This document shows positions 25,255 through 34,686 of a DNA stretch of 64,000 bases, piece by piece. The stretch comes from Clostridia bacterium (GTDB lineage Bacteria > Bacillota > Clostridia > Lachnospirales > Lachnospiraceae), in contig CAJTFD010000003.1 in the NCBI GenBank assembly GCA_910575625.1, forward strand, positions 1-64,000. The letters run 5' to 3'. How positions within the stretch are numbered: position 1 is the first letter of the stretch; every line of letters starts with the position of its first letter. The position numbers and the translations under genes were made by a program. The notes beneath the pieces are model-generated. The model did no database searches. It saw only the letters and a program-made list of their open reading frames with translations, and was not told where the DNA came from.

Positions 25255-25621
25255 TTTGGCAGTTTTTATCTCCAGCCCGATTGGTCCTGTGCGTCGCCCC
25301 TATACCTTGTGTCATGTTATTGCAAACATCTATTTTTCAACAGATGTTTGCGATCATACAGGCCCGTCCTACCTCCAGATCTCCATGCCAAAAGACATTT
25401 TTTCGTAAGACTAGATCAGTGGAACCCCTTATGTTTACTGGGTTTTTGCTAACCTAACAATATGATGACACAGTACCCGGTATCCACAACGGCCACCCCT
25501 ATACCCTTCCCTGTAAGATCAGAAATATCTTTCATTTTTTTGCTCCTGTGCAACTTGCACACCTTCTCATTTATAAGGTATTCGTCAGTTCCGTATATGG
25601 ATACAGTGACAGATCCAGGAT
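25255..25621. other. Intergenic region without a recognised gene
   Basis: The only structure seen is a perfect 10-bp hairpin, GCAAACATCT at 25322-25331 with AGATGTTTGC at 25342-25351. It is not followed by a T-run on either strand. No promoter or RNA gene was recognised. Confidence 0.5.
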
Positions 25622-25804
25622 TTATTTATCCATGATCAAAGAAATGACCGGTTTTCCCTCTCTGTCCAATAACGGTGTCATCCCTCCTGAATATCCGCTT
25701 GCATGAAACACATAATTCACGCCAGTCTCCTTATCCACCCAGATCTCCATAACAGTCACCTTTCCCTGTGTATAAACTTTCTCAAATCTTTCGCTTTTAG
25801 CCAT
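25622..25804 (-). CDS. DUF6440-type small protein (60 aa)
   Basis: The product begins MAKSERFEKVYTQGKVTVME and ends with the SGGMTPLLDREGKPVI motif that marks DUF6440 proteins, small cytoplasmic proteins of unknown function found widely in Clostridia. GGAGGA seven bases before the ATG at 25804 decides the start over an in-frame ATG at 25819 that overlaps the ribosome site. It stands alone and diverges from the PilZ gene. Confidence 0.75.
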   Translation of the reverse strand: MAKSERFEKVYTQGKVTVMEIWVDKETGVNYVFHASGYSGGMTPLLDREGKPVISLIMDK

Positions 25805-25955
25805 TTTATCTTCCTCCATAAAATCTAAGCTGTTTTCTCTCGTCTGATCCTTCCTTTTCTCATAGATATTGAAGAACGGTCCTGCTTAGGCACTCATTAT
25901 ACCATAGATGGGCGTCTCTGCCTATGATCTTTCCGACAGATCCGCCATTTATCAC

Positions 25956-25985
25956 TTGTCACGGCATCCTCTTTTATGGTATACT
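25956..25985 (+). promoter_or_regulatory. Promoter of the PilZ gene
   Basis: TTGTCA at 25956-25961, an 18-bp spacer and TATACT at 25980-25985 point to the gene at 26045. Confidence 0.6.
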
Positions 25986-26044
25986 CGATGCCATATAGGA
26001 TATATAGATATCCAAAAGCTACTACATAAATAAGGAGATACAAA

Positions 26045-26743
26045 ATGGGACTGTTCGATCTATTTGGTAGAAAAAGCAGGCAGGATGCAGAAGAAGCTGA
26101 AAAGACGAAAGACACATCCGATGGGATGGTCTATTCCGGGATGCGGGTGGAGGTGACCACTTTCGACGGGCAGATGCTCTTTATCGCAAAGCTGCGGGGG
26201 CTGCGGGGGCACACGGCTGAGCTGCATTTATATTCTGAAAATACACTCCCCCAGGAGGAGGAACCCTTCCATGTCAAGATCCGCGGGTACAACGACCACG
26301 AAAAAAAAGCAGTCTACATGGAAGGCTTCATCACCCCAAAGCCGGATAACATCTGGCATGTGGATGAACTGAAGATCGCGGAGATCGTCAACGACCGCGC
26401 ATTTTTCCGCCTGAGTACCGACATCGAGGCAACGCTCACCACCTTCAGCGGCCATGGAGCCAGTGAGCAGCCCTGCCGGCTTTTGAACATCAGTATAGGC
26501 GGTGTCTGTATCGGTTCGGAATATGTGCATCATATCGACGACCGCTTTTTGTTGAACGTGAAACTGCTCGAGGACCGGGCTCCCTCTGCGATGTACTGTC
26601 AGATACTGCGCATCACAGAGAAAGAACAGTCTAAATATGAATATGGATGTAAATTTTTGGAATTGACCGAGGCAGATCAGGACCAGATCGCACAGAATAT
26701 ATTTACGTTCCAGTGTAAAAAACGAAAAGGTTCTCAAAAATGA
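26045..26743 (+). CDS. PilZ-domain c-di-GMP-binding protein
   Basis: The 232-residue protein has an N-terminal beta-rich YcgR-like region (about 28-112) and a C-terminal PilZ domain. The ligand motif RxxxR is present as R118-AFF-R122, and the second motif reads NISIGG at 148-153, which fits the D/NxSxxG consensus. It therefore probably senses cyclic di-GMP, and relatives control motility or surface polymers. AAGGAG before the ATG at 26045 is a good ribosome site. A diguanylate cyclase at 55.3 kb could supply the signal. The gene converges with the ABC permease that follows. Confidence 0.88.
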   Translation: MGLFDLFGRKSRQDAEEAEKTKDTSDGMVYSGMRVEVTTFDGQMLFIAKLRGLRGHTAELHLYSENTLPQEEEPFHVKIRGYNDHEKKAVYMEGFITPKPDNIWHVDELKIAEIVNDRAFFRLSTDIEATLTTFSGHGASEQPCRLLNISIGGVCIGSEYVHHIDDRFLLNVKLLEDRAPSAMYCQILRITEKEQSKYEYGCKFLELTEADQDQIAQNIFTFQCKKRKGSQK

Positions 26744-26760
26744 TATCCGGATATGCGTAT

Positions 26761-29199
26761 CTACGACCCACTGATCACATCCGTCACCGTCATATCCCGG
26801 ATCCGTTTTGAGGGGGCATAGACTGCGGCCGTGACTGTAACAAAGATGAATACGAACACGATGATCAACTGGCCGACTGGCACCTGCCATGTGAAATAAT
26901 AAAAATGTGATGTGATCAGATGGTCATACATATATCTGCTGAGAAATAACCCAACCGTACAGCCGATCACACAGCCGGATACAGCATAGGTGAACGCCTC
27001 CGCAGCGATCATCCGGGTCAGCTGTCCTGCACTCATCCCCACAGCACGCATCGCGCCGTATTGTCCGATCCTGGCCGATACACTCATGGAGATGCTGTTC
27101 ATGATATTCAGGAGCGTGATCATGGCAATGATCGCGATGAATCCATAAGCAAACACAATAAATACATAAAATTCTTTTCGGGTGTCCTCATCGCCCCTGT
27201 CCCGGAATACATACGCCTCCGTCTCGGACAATTCCCGTATCTGTCCCACGGCCCTGTCTCTCATACCTGCATCCCCTTTTTCCATCTGTACATCCAGGAT
27301 CGCATATCCTGTGATGCCGGTGAGACCTATGAACGTCTCATTGGAGACGATGATCGTCATCTTCCCGCCTGTGCTCCCGTCGTTGCTGAAAGGATTGTAC
27401 TTGAGCATGCCCGCGATCATAAGCTCTCTTTCGCCGATGCGGATCTTATCTTCGATCTTCAGGGGCATATCCCGGTCCCAGATTGCCAGCACATAGGGGC
27501 TGTCGCCCTTTACTTTCTCGATATCGCTGCCTTTTCGCAGATCGTCATCTTTTACGAGCAGATCCAACTGATAGTCATCGTAAGATATCAGATCCACGTT
27601 CTCTGGAGACAGGACAGAGCTGTCCTCAGCTTCCGGTATCTCTGCCGGAAAATCAAAGCAGACCCTCCTGCCCAGGACATGGGCCACACCTTCGATCTTA
27701 CTGATCGTATCTGCAAAAGATACATCGATGTCATTGACCACATTCTCGTCCTCATCCACGCTGGTGATATCCATATCCGGGGAAGCGCTTTTTTGCGGGA
27801 GCAGACAGTCCACAAGATCGATCAGCACGGAAAAACACAAAAACAGGATGATGCTAAAAGCAAAGGAACCCGTCATAAGAAAAAGATTTTTCTTGGACGA
27901 GGCCGCATGGTGGATGCCGAGAGCCGTCTCGATCTTGAGGGCACGTGTGTCCGCCCTGCGTTTGACCTGCCCGATATCCCCGGCGGCGCCTGACACTGCG
28001 GCCATGGGCGATGCCTGCGCCGCGCGTTTGGCTGGGGCCTGTGCCGCCAAAAATACAGTGACTACACCGATGACCACACCGCAGAGGATCCCCACCCAAC
28101 TTAAGGTAAAGACCGGCATGTATGCAAATTCCGCGCCGACAAGGTACTTAAGCCCCGCGCTCATCCCCCATGTGACCGCCATCCCCAGCAGAGTGCCCAC
28201 CAAAACAGCGATCCTACACCAGTACAGGGCCTCCAGCCGCACAAAACAGATGATCTGGCGCTTACTCGCGCCGAGACAGCGGAGCATGCCGAAAAACTGC
28301 ATCCTCTGGGCTACATTGCTGTTCATGCTGCTGGTGATCATCAGGACCCCTGCGACCAGGATCATCAGGAACAGCAGACCTGCAAGGGGATATATATTCT
28401 GGATATATGTGTTATTGCTGATCCCCTTTGATGCCATGAGGAGCGTGTTGAACTTTATGTCCTCATCTGCCAGGCCGTATTGCGCCTGGATCTCATCGAT
28501 CGCTTTTTTCAATTTCGTGTGCTCTTTAAACTGGATGTAATACTGCGGATCGCAGGACTCCCGGACAGCACTGCAGATTGCAGAAAATGTACGGATCGAC
28601 ATAAAGGCGCCCACCTGGTCCTCTTTTACCAGGAGCGCACTCTCCTGTCCTCCGTTTGCGTTCACATACCGCCCGTCCCCGCTGATCCGAAAGCCGGATA
28701 CGCTGAAGTCAAGACTGCCGGCCGGCGTATCCAATGTCACGGTGTCCCCCACTTTTACACCCAAAAGCGTCTGGGCATTCTCTGTGAGAATCACATCTCT
28801 TTCACCGGTCACATGGGAACCCTCTGAAAAATAGTGCATGATATCGGTGATGAAGGGCTCCTCGATCCCGCACAGGGCGGTCTGATGGCCGTCCATGTAA
28901 TAGTCTTTGTCCATCTTCAGGTCTTCATCCAGATTTATAAGGCCATACCAGGAGGATGCGGCGACATCTGCTCTGTCGGCGATCTGCTGGGCCTCTTCTT
29001 CCGATAGACCGCTCAACCGGATATGCCAGTATCCCGCCACATCGATATGATCCCTCGTCTGCATCGCAAATCCTGCCTCCGCCAGGGAAAAGATCGCCGT
29101 CACGAGAAAGACCGCCAGGGTGATGCAGATGAGGATCATCCGGTTCTGTTTTTTGCGGACGCGTGCCGAGATCGGAATCAGGCTGAGATAGCTTTTCAT
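26761..29199 (-). CDS. FtsX/MacB-type ABC transporter permease (two FtsX domains)
   Basis: This permease of about 812 residues has an N-terminal membrane helix, a first FtsX domain near residues 280-390, a central loop with two more helices and a second FtsX domain of three helices near the C-terminus. This long form is used by antimicrobial-peptide or lipoprotein-type exporters. The ATG at 29199 overlaps the stop of the ATPase gene (ATGA) and follows AGGTG, so I set the start there rather than at 29208. It works with the ATPase encoded just upstream and is probably controlled by the adjoining two-component genes. Confidence 0.88.
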   Translation of the reverse strand: MKSYLSLIPISARVRKKQNRMILICITLAVFLVTAIFSLAEAGFAMQTRDHIDVAGYWHIRLSGLSEEEAQQIADRADVAASSWYGLINLDEDLKMDKDYYMDGHQTALCGIEEPFITDIMHYFSEGSHVTGERDVILTENAQTLLGVKVGDTVTLDTPAGSLDFSVSGFRISGDGRYVNANGGQESALLVKEDQVGAFMSIRTFSAICSAVRESCDPQYYIQFKEHTKLKKAIDEIQAQYGLADEDIKFNTLLMASKGISNNTYIQNIYPLAGLLFLMILVAGVLMITSSMNSNVAQRMQFFGMLRCLGASKRQIICFVRLEALYWCRIAVLVGTLLGMAVTWGMSAGLKYLVGAEFAYMPVFTLSWVGILCGVVIGVVTVFLAAQAPAKRAAQASPMAAVSGAAGDIGQVKRRADTRALKIETALGIHHAASSKKNLFLMTGSFAFSIILFLCFSVLIDLVDCLLPQKSASPDMDITSVDEDENVVNDIDVSFADTISKIEGVAHVLGRRVCFDFPAEIPEAEDSSVLSPENVDLISYDDYQLDLLVKDDDLRKGSDIEKVKGDSPYVLAIWDRDMPLKIEDKIRIGERELMIAGMLKYNPFSNDGSTGGKMTIIVSNETFIGLTGITGYAILDVQMEKGDAGMRDRAVGQIRELSETEAYVFRDRGDEDTRKEFYVFIVFAYGFIAIIAMITLLNIMNSISMSVSARIGQYGAMRAVGMSAGQLTRMIAAEAFTYAVSGCVIGCTVGLFLSRYMYDHLITSHFYYFTWQVPVGQLIIVFVFIFVTVTAAVYAPSKRIRDMTVTDVISGS

Positions 29200-29879
29200 A
29201 CAAAACACCTCCCCAGATCGCTCAGCACCCCGTCCGACACCTGCAGCACACGGTCTGCGGCCTGGGCGATGCCCCGATTGTGGGTGATCATCACGATGGT
29301 CTGGGCATATTTCCTGGACGTTTCTTTTAAGAGCGCGATCACCTCGCTGCTGTTCTGGGAATCCAGATTCCCGGTGGGCTCGTCTGCCAAGAGCAGGGAC
29401 GGACGGGTGAACAGGGCGCGTCCGATGGCCACCCGCTGCTGCTGTCCCCCGGATAACTGGCTGGGCAGATGGCCGCGCCGCTGCTTTAGGCCCAGGACGG
29501 CCAGGAGTTCCTCCAGGTATTTTTTGTCGGGTTTCTGGTAGTCCAGCAGCACGGGAAAGATGATGTTCTGCTCCACCGTCAGTTCCGGGATCAGGTTAAA
29601 AGCCTGGAACACAAAGCCGATGTTCCTGCGGCGGAAGATCGTCAATCTGCTGTCATCCATCTGGAAAATGTCCTTGCCGTCGATCAGGACTTGGCCGGAT
29701 GTGGGCACATCCAGCGCCCCCAGCATGTTGAGGAGCGTACTCTTTCCCGAACCGGATTCCCCTACCACTGCTGTGAATTCGCCTTTTGGGACGGTGAAAC
29801 TTACATTTTTTAAGGCTCTCACTGCTGCCTCACCGCTGCCGTACGTTTTGCAGATAGACCGTACCTCTAATAAATCCAT
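29196..29879 (-). CDS. ABC transporter ATP-binding protein (MacB/LolD type)
   Basis: This 227-residue ATPase has Walker A GESGSGKST, signature LSGGQQQR, Walker B LLLADEPTGNLD and the switch histidine in MITHNRGIA. The LADEPTGNLD form is typical of the MacB/LolD/FtsE group. I chose the ATG at 29879, nine bases after GAGAGG. A TTG at 29888 is less likely. It overlaps its permease by 4 bp. The kinase gene upstream on the same strand ends 75 bp away. Confidence 0.93.
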   Translation of the reverse strand: MDLLEVRSICKTYGSGEAAVRALKNVSFTVPKGEFTAVVGESGSGKSTLLNMLGALDVPTSGQVLIDGKDIFQMDDSRLTIFRRRNIGFVFQAFNLIPELTVEQNIIFPVLLDYQKPDKKYLEELLAVLGLKQRRGHLPSQLSGGQQQRVAIGRALFTRPSLLLADEPTGNLDSQNSSEVIALLKETSRKYAQTIVMITHNRGIAQAADRVLQVSDGVLSDLGRCFV

Positions 29880-29954
29880 TGTCGTCAACCTCTCTTCTTT
29901 TTATTTTATATAAAGAGGATAGCGTATCTGTCTTACAGCAGGATGAATCTCAAC

Positions 29955-30991
29955 TTACAATTTTGTAGGGATCAAAAAATTGATCACAAAGACCGTCCCC
30001 CTGCCCCACTCACTGTCCACTCCGACTGTACCGCCATGCATCTCGATGATGGATTTTGCCAGAGGCAGGCCAAGGCCGATGCCTTTCGTATCCTTGGAAA
30101 AACGGCTCCGGTAAAATCTTTTGAAAATATGATACAGATCCTCCGGGTGGATGCCGCTGCCATTATCCCGCACTGTGATCTGCAGCATCGATACAAGCTG
30201 CCGCCACTTGATCTGGATGCTGTCCCCGGCCTGTGTATGATCCAGCGCATTTTTCACGATGTTCTCCAGCGCCTCCGTCAGCCATATCCGGTCACAGGCA
30301 AAGATACACGCCGCATCCCCCTCAAGATGGATCTCCTTTTGCTCCTGTCTGATCCGGAAGGAAAAATGCTGCCGGATGTTCCCCATGATATCCGCTATAT
30401 CTTCCTGGGTCTTGTTGAGGAGGATCGTCCCGGCGTCCAGCTTTGTGATCTTCAAAAGACTTTGTACCAGTGTCTCGATCCTGTCCAATTCCTGTTCGGA
30501 GAGACTGGTAAATTCCTGGATGACCGGCAGACCGTCCGCTTCCCCTTGCAGGATGCCGTTGTAGATATTCAAGGCGGCCAGGGGCGTTTTGAGCTGATGG
30601 GAGATATCCGCGATGGTCCTAAAAATTCTTTTGACCGCAGCTCATTCTCTGCCTGGGCATTGAGGATCGCCGCCAGGGAGTTGATCTGATGGAACAGATG
30701 ATAGAGTTCCCCCTCCCCGTCACAGGCAATGCGGGCATCCAGATCGCCTGCGATGTAATCTTTGATCTGCGCCGCGGCATCTTCCAAGATCTTATCCTGT
30801 TCACGAAAGTAGATAGAACAGAAGGTCAAGATTGCAGCCGCCGTGCACAGAGAAATCAAAAAGATCCCGAGGAGCTGCGCCTTTGCTCCCAGGCTTATGG
30901 ACATGACCGCCGAAAGACTGATAAATACACCGATGCAGATCCCGATCCTGGAAAAAAGCGCCCTGATCCGCTGGTCTGCCAATATCCTCAT
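29955..30991 (-). pseudogene. Sensor histidine kinase, frameshifted just before the phospho-accepting histidine
   Basis: The first half (30991 to about 30569) has two membrane helices, a short HAMP-like linker and ends in LRSKEFL. The expected continuation, RTIADISHQLKTPLAALNI with the H-box, lies in another frame, followed by intact N, G1 and G2 boxes (ENIVKNALDH, DNGSGI, GLGLPLAKS) to 29955. One base is missing in a run of five T residues (plus-strand A 30621-30625). As read, the kinase would be truncated and inactive. Corrected, it would be about 345 residues. The start overlaps the response-regulator stop (ATGA). Confidence 0.82.
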
Positions 30992-31683
30992 TTTACACCC
31001 CGGTCGGATGCATCCCATTTGTAGCCCATCCCCCGGACCGTGACGATCCTCCGCGGCCGACTGGGATCCTCCTCGATCTTTGTACGCAGTCTGCGTATAT
31101 AGACGGTCAGCGTGTTATTGTCCACATATCTCTCATCGCAGTCCCACAATCTCCCCAAAAGCTGTTCCGCGGAGAGGACCTGCCCTGGATTTTCCATGAA
31201 CAGGCGCAGGAGTTTGTATTCGCTGGCTGTCAAGTCGAGTTTTTCTCCGTCTCTGTACACGGTCCCCGTCAGGAGAGAGATCCTGATGCCGCCCAGCTCC
31301 AGCTGGGCGCCCGCCTGGCCAAACTGGCTGCTCCTGCGGAGGATGGCGTTGACCCTCGAGAGGAATATGGCCAGTTTAAAAGGTTTGGTGATGTAATCAT
31401 CCCCGCCCATGTCCAGTCCCATGATCACATCCGTCTCCTCATCTGCCGCGGTGAGGAAGATCAGCGGCACTTTTGAGATCCGGCGTATCTTCTGGCAGAT
31501 GTCGAAGCCTGAACCGTCGGGAAGGGATACGTCTAAGACCACCAGGTCATACTTTCCGTCCGCCCACAGGGCATCGGCCTCCAGGCTGGTGCGCGCCACG
31601 TCCAGCTCATAGCCCTGTTTTTTCAGGGCAAAGACAAGTCCGTTCACCAGACTCATGTCATCTTCGATCAATAGTATCTTCAT
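30988..31683 (-). CDS. OmpR/PhoB-family response regulator
   Basis: The 231-residue protein has a receiver domain (MKILLIEDD start, phospho-accepting aspartate in LVVLDVSLPDGSG, MGGDDYITKPF loop) and a winged-helix DNA-binding domain with the YVDNNTLTVYIRRLRTKIE recognition region. GGAGGATCCAA before the ATG at 31683 decides the start over 31707. It is the first gene of a regulator-kinase-ATPase-permease unit. It probably switches on the adjoining ABC transporter, as in BceRS/VanRS-like systems (inference). Its kinase partner is frameshifted in this sequence. Confidence 0.92.
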   Translation of the reverse strand: MKILLIEDDMSLVNGLVFALKKQGYELDVARTSLEADALWADGKYDLVVLDVSLPDGSGFDICQKIRRISKVPLIFLTAADEETDVIMGLDMGGDDYITKPFKLAIFLSRVNAILRRSSQFGQAGAQLELGGIRISLLTGTVYRDGEKLDLTASEYKLLRLFMENPGQVLSAEQLLGRLWDCDERYVDNNTLTVYIRRLRTKIEEDPSRPRRIVTVRGMGYKWDASDRGVK

Positions 31684-31758
31684 TTGGATCCTCCATCCGT
31701 TCCTCAACGCTATGAAACGTTTTGCTGAAGTCTTGTTTGAGCCATAGATCCCTGTGGC

Positions 31759-32676
31759 TTACAACAACTCTTCCGCCGCCGCAGTGATCTGTGAGAGGAT
31801 CCCCAGCGGGATATAGTGGATCTCCTCATAGGTCTCCCTCAGATATCTTGTATGCAAGGGAAAAGACGCCGACTCTTCCACCGTCTCCACGGTCAGGGCC
31901 GGCTGCTTCAGCACTTCTGAGTAATAATTGACTGAATTGCCCCCGCTGTAGGGCGTGTAAAATTCTTCCGCCGCCTCCCCCAACTCATAGTCGGACAGGC
32001 TCTGCAGATATTTTGCCAGTCGGTGGCTGTACCGGTTGTAATCTCCGGACATGGCATTGCGGTAATAATAGATGACCTTCCCTCTGGAATGAAAGTCTAC
32101 ATAGCCGACACTGTCACAGGAATGGAACAGGTGGATCAGCGCTTTCGTCTCGTTCTCGCTGGCCGGGGAATCGCCGGGATTCTGCGGACGATAAGAATAA
32201 CAGGGGAAATTCCGGTTGATATCCACCCCGCGGGCATTCATCTTCCACTCACTGGCTGGGATGGTCTGGATCCGCAGATGCTGGCGGAGTTTCAGATTGC
32301 GCACCCGCCGAAAGCCCCGGGATGCGATCTCATAGCCGTCCGGATTTACCAGGGGCACGAAACAGATCCCATATTCCCTTAAAAGTTCATAGACTGTATA
32401 AGGCTGCCCCTGCACAGGCTGTTTTTCCCGGTAAGCCTGGGCATACTCTTCCATGATATGTATGAGGATGATCGGGTTGATGCTCTCCCGCCCGTGCACC
32501 CCCGCTGTACAAAACAAGACTTTCCTGGGATTGCCCATGGTCAGGGCGATGATCTCCCGCCTGTCATGGCTGGTCCCGATCACCTCCAGATGGATGAATT
32601 GCGGGTATTGCCTGGCCAGTTTCTTCATCTTGGCGTACATCTGTTCACATGTATAAGACCTTTCCACTGCACACAT
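31759..32676 (-). CDS. M14 family zinc carboxypeptidase
   Basis: The 305-residue protein has the zinc motif HxxE in TAGVHGRES, the third zinc histidine in VGYVDFHSRGK, the substrate-binding VDINRNFPC and the general-base region LTVETVEES. These define the carboxypeptidase A (M14) fold. Clostridial relatives trim peptidoglycan or peptides. No signal peptide is seen, so the site of action is unclear. The frame is open to 32724, but a purine-rich GAGAGGGG box lies just before the ATG at 32676, so I place the start there with some doubt. Confidence 0.85.
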   Translation of the reverse strand: MCAVERSYTCEQMYAKMKKLARQYPQFIHLEVIGTSHDRREIIALTMGNPRKVLFCTAGVHGRESINPIILIHIMEEYAQAYREKQPVQGQPYTVYELLREYGICFVPLVNPDGYEIASRGFRRVRNLKLRQHLRIQTIPASEWKMNARGVDINRNFPCYSYRPQNPGDSPASENETKALIHLFHSCDSVGYVDFHSRGKVIYYYRNAMSGDYNRYSHRLAKYLQSLSDYELGEAAEEFYTPYSGGNSVNYYSEVLKQPALTVETVEESASFPLHTRYLRETYEEIHYIPLGILSQITAAAEELL

Positions 32677-32787
32677 TCCCCTCTCTTTGTGCATATTTGG
32701 ATCTTTGCTTTTTATGACTATCATATGCGCGGGAAACGGGTGTTATGCCTCTCCTGAAAAGTCAATATCTGTACTCTGATCCGGATT

Positions 32788-33384
32788 CTACATTTCAGGC
32801 ATAGACGCTGTATAATATCCCAATTTATGGAAATCATACCAGCCCTTTATCTTTTCTTCGCTTGCAGCGTCTAAGGCGAGCAAGATTTCTTTTGCAAATT
32901 CCAGAGGGGCTGTGCCGTTGGCTGTTATTATATTTTTATCCCGCACCGCCTGCTTTGCGATGTACTTTGTCTCTCCCGTATAAACGGGGCCTGCCCACTG
33001 CTTTAGATCACTTAAGTCATTGCACGTGTGGATCACATCATTCAAAACGCCTGCTGTGCCTAAAAAGGCGGAAGCATCGCAGATACCGCCCAGTATCTTC
33101 CCTTTTTGCCAACACTCTTTCACAAGTGGTATGAGCTGTCGTGCATCTTCGTTCCGCCATGTCATGCCTCCGATCAATATGAGCGCCTCATGATCGTCTG
33201 GCACAGAGCTGATATCATGATCTGGCAATACTGTAAAACCTCCAATGGATCGGACACTGTCCTTAGAGAGGGATAAAGTCTGGATACCATATTGCCCCTG
33301 TCCTAACATGGCGATCGCAGATGCGATATACGCTGCTTCCCAATCTGCATATTGCTGTAAAATGACAAATAAGATCTTTTTCAT
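32788..33384 (-). CDS. DJ-1/PfpI family protein (YdeA-like)
   Basis: The 198-residue protein is a single class-I glutamine-amidotransferase-like domain, opening KKILFVILQQYADWEAAYIA with the nucleophile cysteine in LGGICDASAFLG. The family includes deglycases, chaperones and proteases, so a precise reaction cannot be given. It stands alone, with GGAGGAG just before the ATG. The 236-bp gap upstream holds a bidirectional terminator. Confidence 0.88.
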   Translation of the reverse strand: MKKILFVILQQYADWEAAYIASAIAMLGQGQYGIQTLSLSKDSVRSIGGFTVLPDHDISSVPDDHEALILIGGMTWRNEDARQLIPLVKECWQKGKILGGICDASAFLGTAGVLNDVIHTCNDLSDLKQWAGPVYTGETKYIAKQAVRDKNIITANGTAPLEFAKEILLALDAASEEKIKGWYDFHKLGYYTASMPEM

Positions 33385-33575
33385 ATTCTCCTCCTATATG
33401 ACTTCTGGTCTTCCATCCCGACCGCTGATCTGGCCGGCAGTCTCAATGACCATATTATATTACAAGTCAAGATATGCGTCAATGGATCAGTAAAAGGGCG
33501 TGAAAAAGGCGATCGATCCTGATCGGATCGTCCAATGTTCTGGATGTCATCCACAAAGATCTATAAGACAGCCGA

Positions 33576-33629
33576 AAATAAGGATAAGCCCTCCACGACC
33601 TATGGCCTGGAGGGCTTATCCTTATTTTA
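33576..33629. terminator. Bidirectional intrinsic terminator
   Basis: A perfect 21-bp stem (33576-33596 with 33609-33629) is flanked by A and T runs on the two sides. It overlaps the end of the shikimate kinase gene and stops its leftward transcript. Confidence 0.85.
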
Positions 33630-34413
33630 CTTTTCCATCCATCTCCAGCAAACACTGGATCAGTTCCTCACAGATCTGCAGCTCATTCTTCCCGTCCGTC
33701 TGGATGACGATATCTGCGGCCGCCGTATATTTTTCACGGCGTTTTTCCATCAACTCTGAAATGAACGGCACGTTTTTATTGTCCTCGATCAGCGGCCTGT
33801 CGTGGCTGTCCTTTACACGTTCATAGATCGTCTCCGGCTTTGCACTTAGCAGGACGACTCTGCCGTTCTTTTTCATCTCCGCCACATTGCATTCCCGCAT
33901 GGGCGTACCGCCGCCGCAGGAGATCACCATATTCCTCTTTGCCTGCATCTCGATCAGGAGATCCGTCTCCGCATCACGGAAATACCGCTCCCCATGCACC
34001 TCAAAGATATCCGATATGCTCATGCCCTCGCGCTGAGCGATGACTTGATCCATCTCGATCACTTCCATGGCAAACATGGTGCTCAGATATTTGGAGATCG
34101 TCGACTTCCCCGCGCCCATAAACCCGATCAGTACGATATTATGATCGAAAAGATTTCTTGCCTGGATCCTCTTGCTGTTATCCCAGATGCACGCAAACAC
34201 ATCCTTTACTTCCTCCCGGTGCCGCTTGCCATCGAGCTCACTCTCCAGCCATTTCACCTGTTTGGTCTCCTGTTCCGGCTGCAGGATCGGAAGGCCGTTG
34301 GATCCTTTGTATGCCATGATATCTTCTATGATCTGATCCCGCATGAGCAGTCCGTTTAAGATGACCTCGTCACATCGCTCAAGGGTCTCCCTCAATCTTT
34401 CCAGCTTATCCAT
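33622..34413 (-). CDS. aroK: Shikimate kinase with an N-terminal chorismate-mutase-like domain
   Basis: Residues about 1-90 resemble an AroQ-type chorismate mutase (LRETLERCDEVILNGLLMRD, then IMAYKGSNGLPILQPEQE). Residues about 92-263 are shikimate kinase: Walker A GFMGAGKST, the substrate arginine in GERYFRDAE and SCGGGTP. The kinase phosphorylates shikimate in aromatic amino-acid synthesis. In the mutase part, the arginine usual after the DP motif appears as glutamine (PEQE), so catalysis there is uncertain and the domain may be regulatory. The gene is monocistronic and ends in a strong terminator. Confidence 0.87.
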   Translation of the reverse strand: MDKLERLRETLERCDEVILNGLLMRDQIIEDIMAYKGSNGLPILQPEQETKQVKWLESELDGKRHREEVKDVFACIWDNSKRIQARNLFDHNIVLIGFMGAGKSTISKYLSTMFAMEVIEMDQVIAQREGMSISDIFEVHGERYFRDAETDLLIEMQAKRNMVISCGGGTPMRECNVAEMKKNGRVVLLSAKPETIYERVKDSHDRPLIEDNKNVPFISELMEKRREKYTAAADIVIQTDGKNELQICEELIQCLLEMDGKVK

Positions 34414-34598
34414 CGTGTGGTCCTCCTCTTTCTTGTCTGCATAAAAATCCTACCAACTATTATAGCGATCTTATTTTTTTACGACAAGTATATGATATAT
34501 GAAATCCATGCCTATGTTTCATAGTTTTTATCTATGATCCACAAAGTGTTGCTGATCTTACTCTATTTCAAACACAGAGCTGATCGTGACGATCTCTA

Positions 34599-34627
34599 TT
34601 GACACAAAAAGCCGTATCTGCTATGAT
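34599..34627 (+). promoter_or_regulatory. Promoter of the leucine-rich-repeat gene
   Basis: TTGACA at 34599-34604, a 17-bp spacer and TATGAT at 34622-34627. Confidence 0.75.
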
Positions 34628-34686
34628 CATCATGGACCGATCAGCATATATGCAGCAAAAAAGATAACAGAAACGGAGATATTTAA

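Noticed and set aside
25855..26044. c-di-GMP riboswitch upstream of the PilZ gene
   Set aside because: No GEMM-type core motifs are visible. Only an ordinary promoter and ribosome site were found.
27061..27993. Long plus-strand frame (310 codons) antisense to the ABC permease
   Set aside because: Mirror frame of a well-supported permease gene, with no motifs or start signal.
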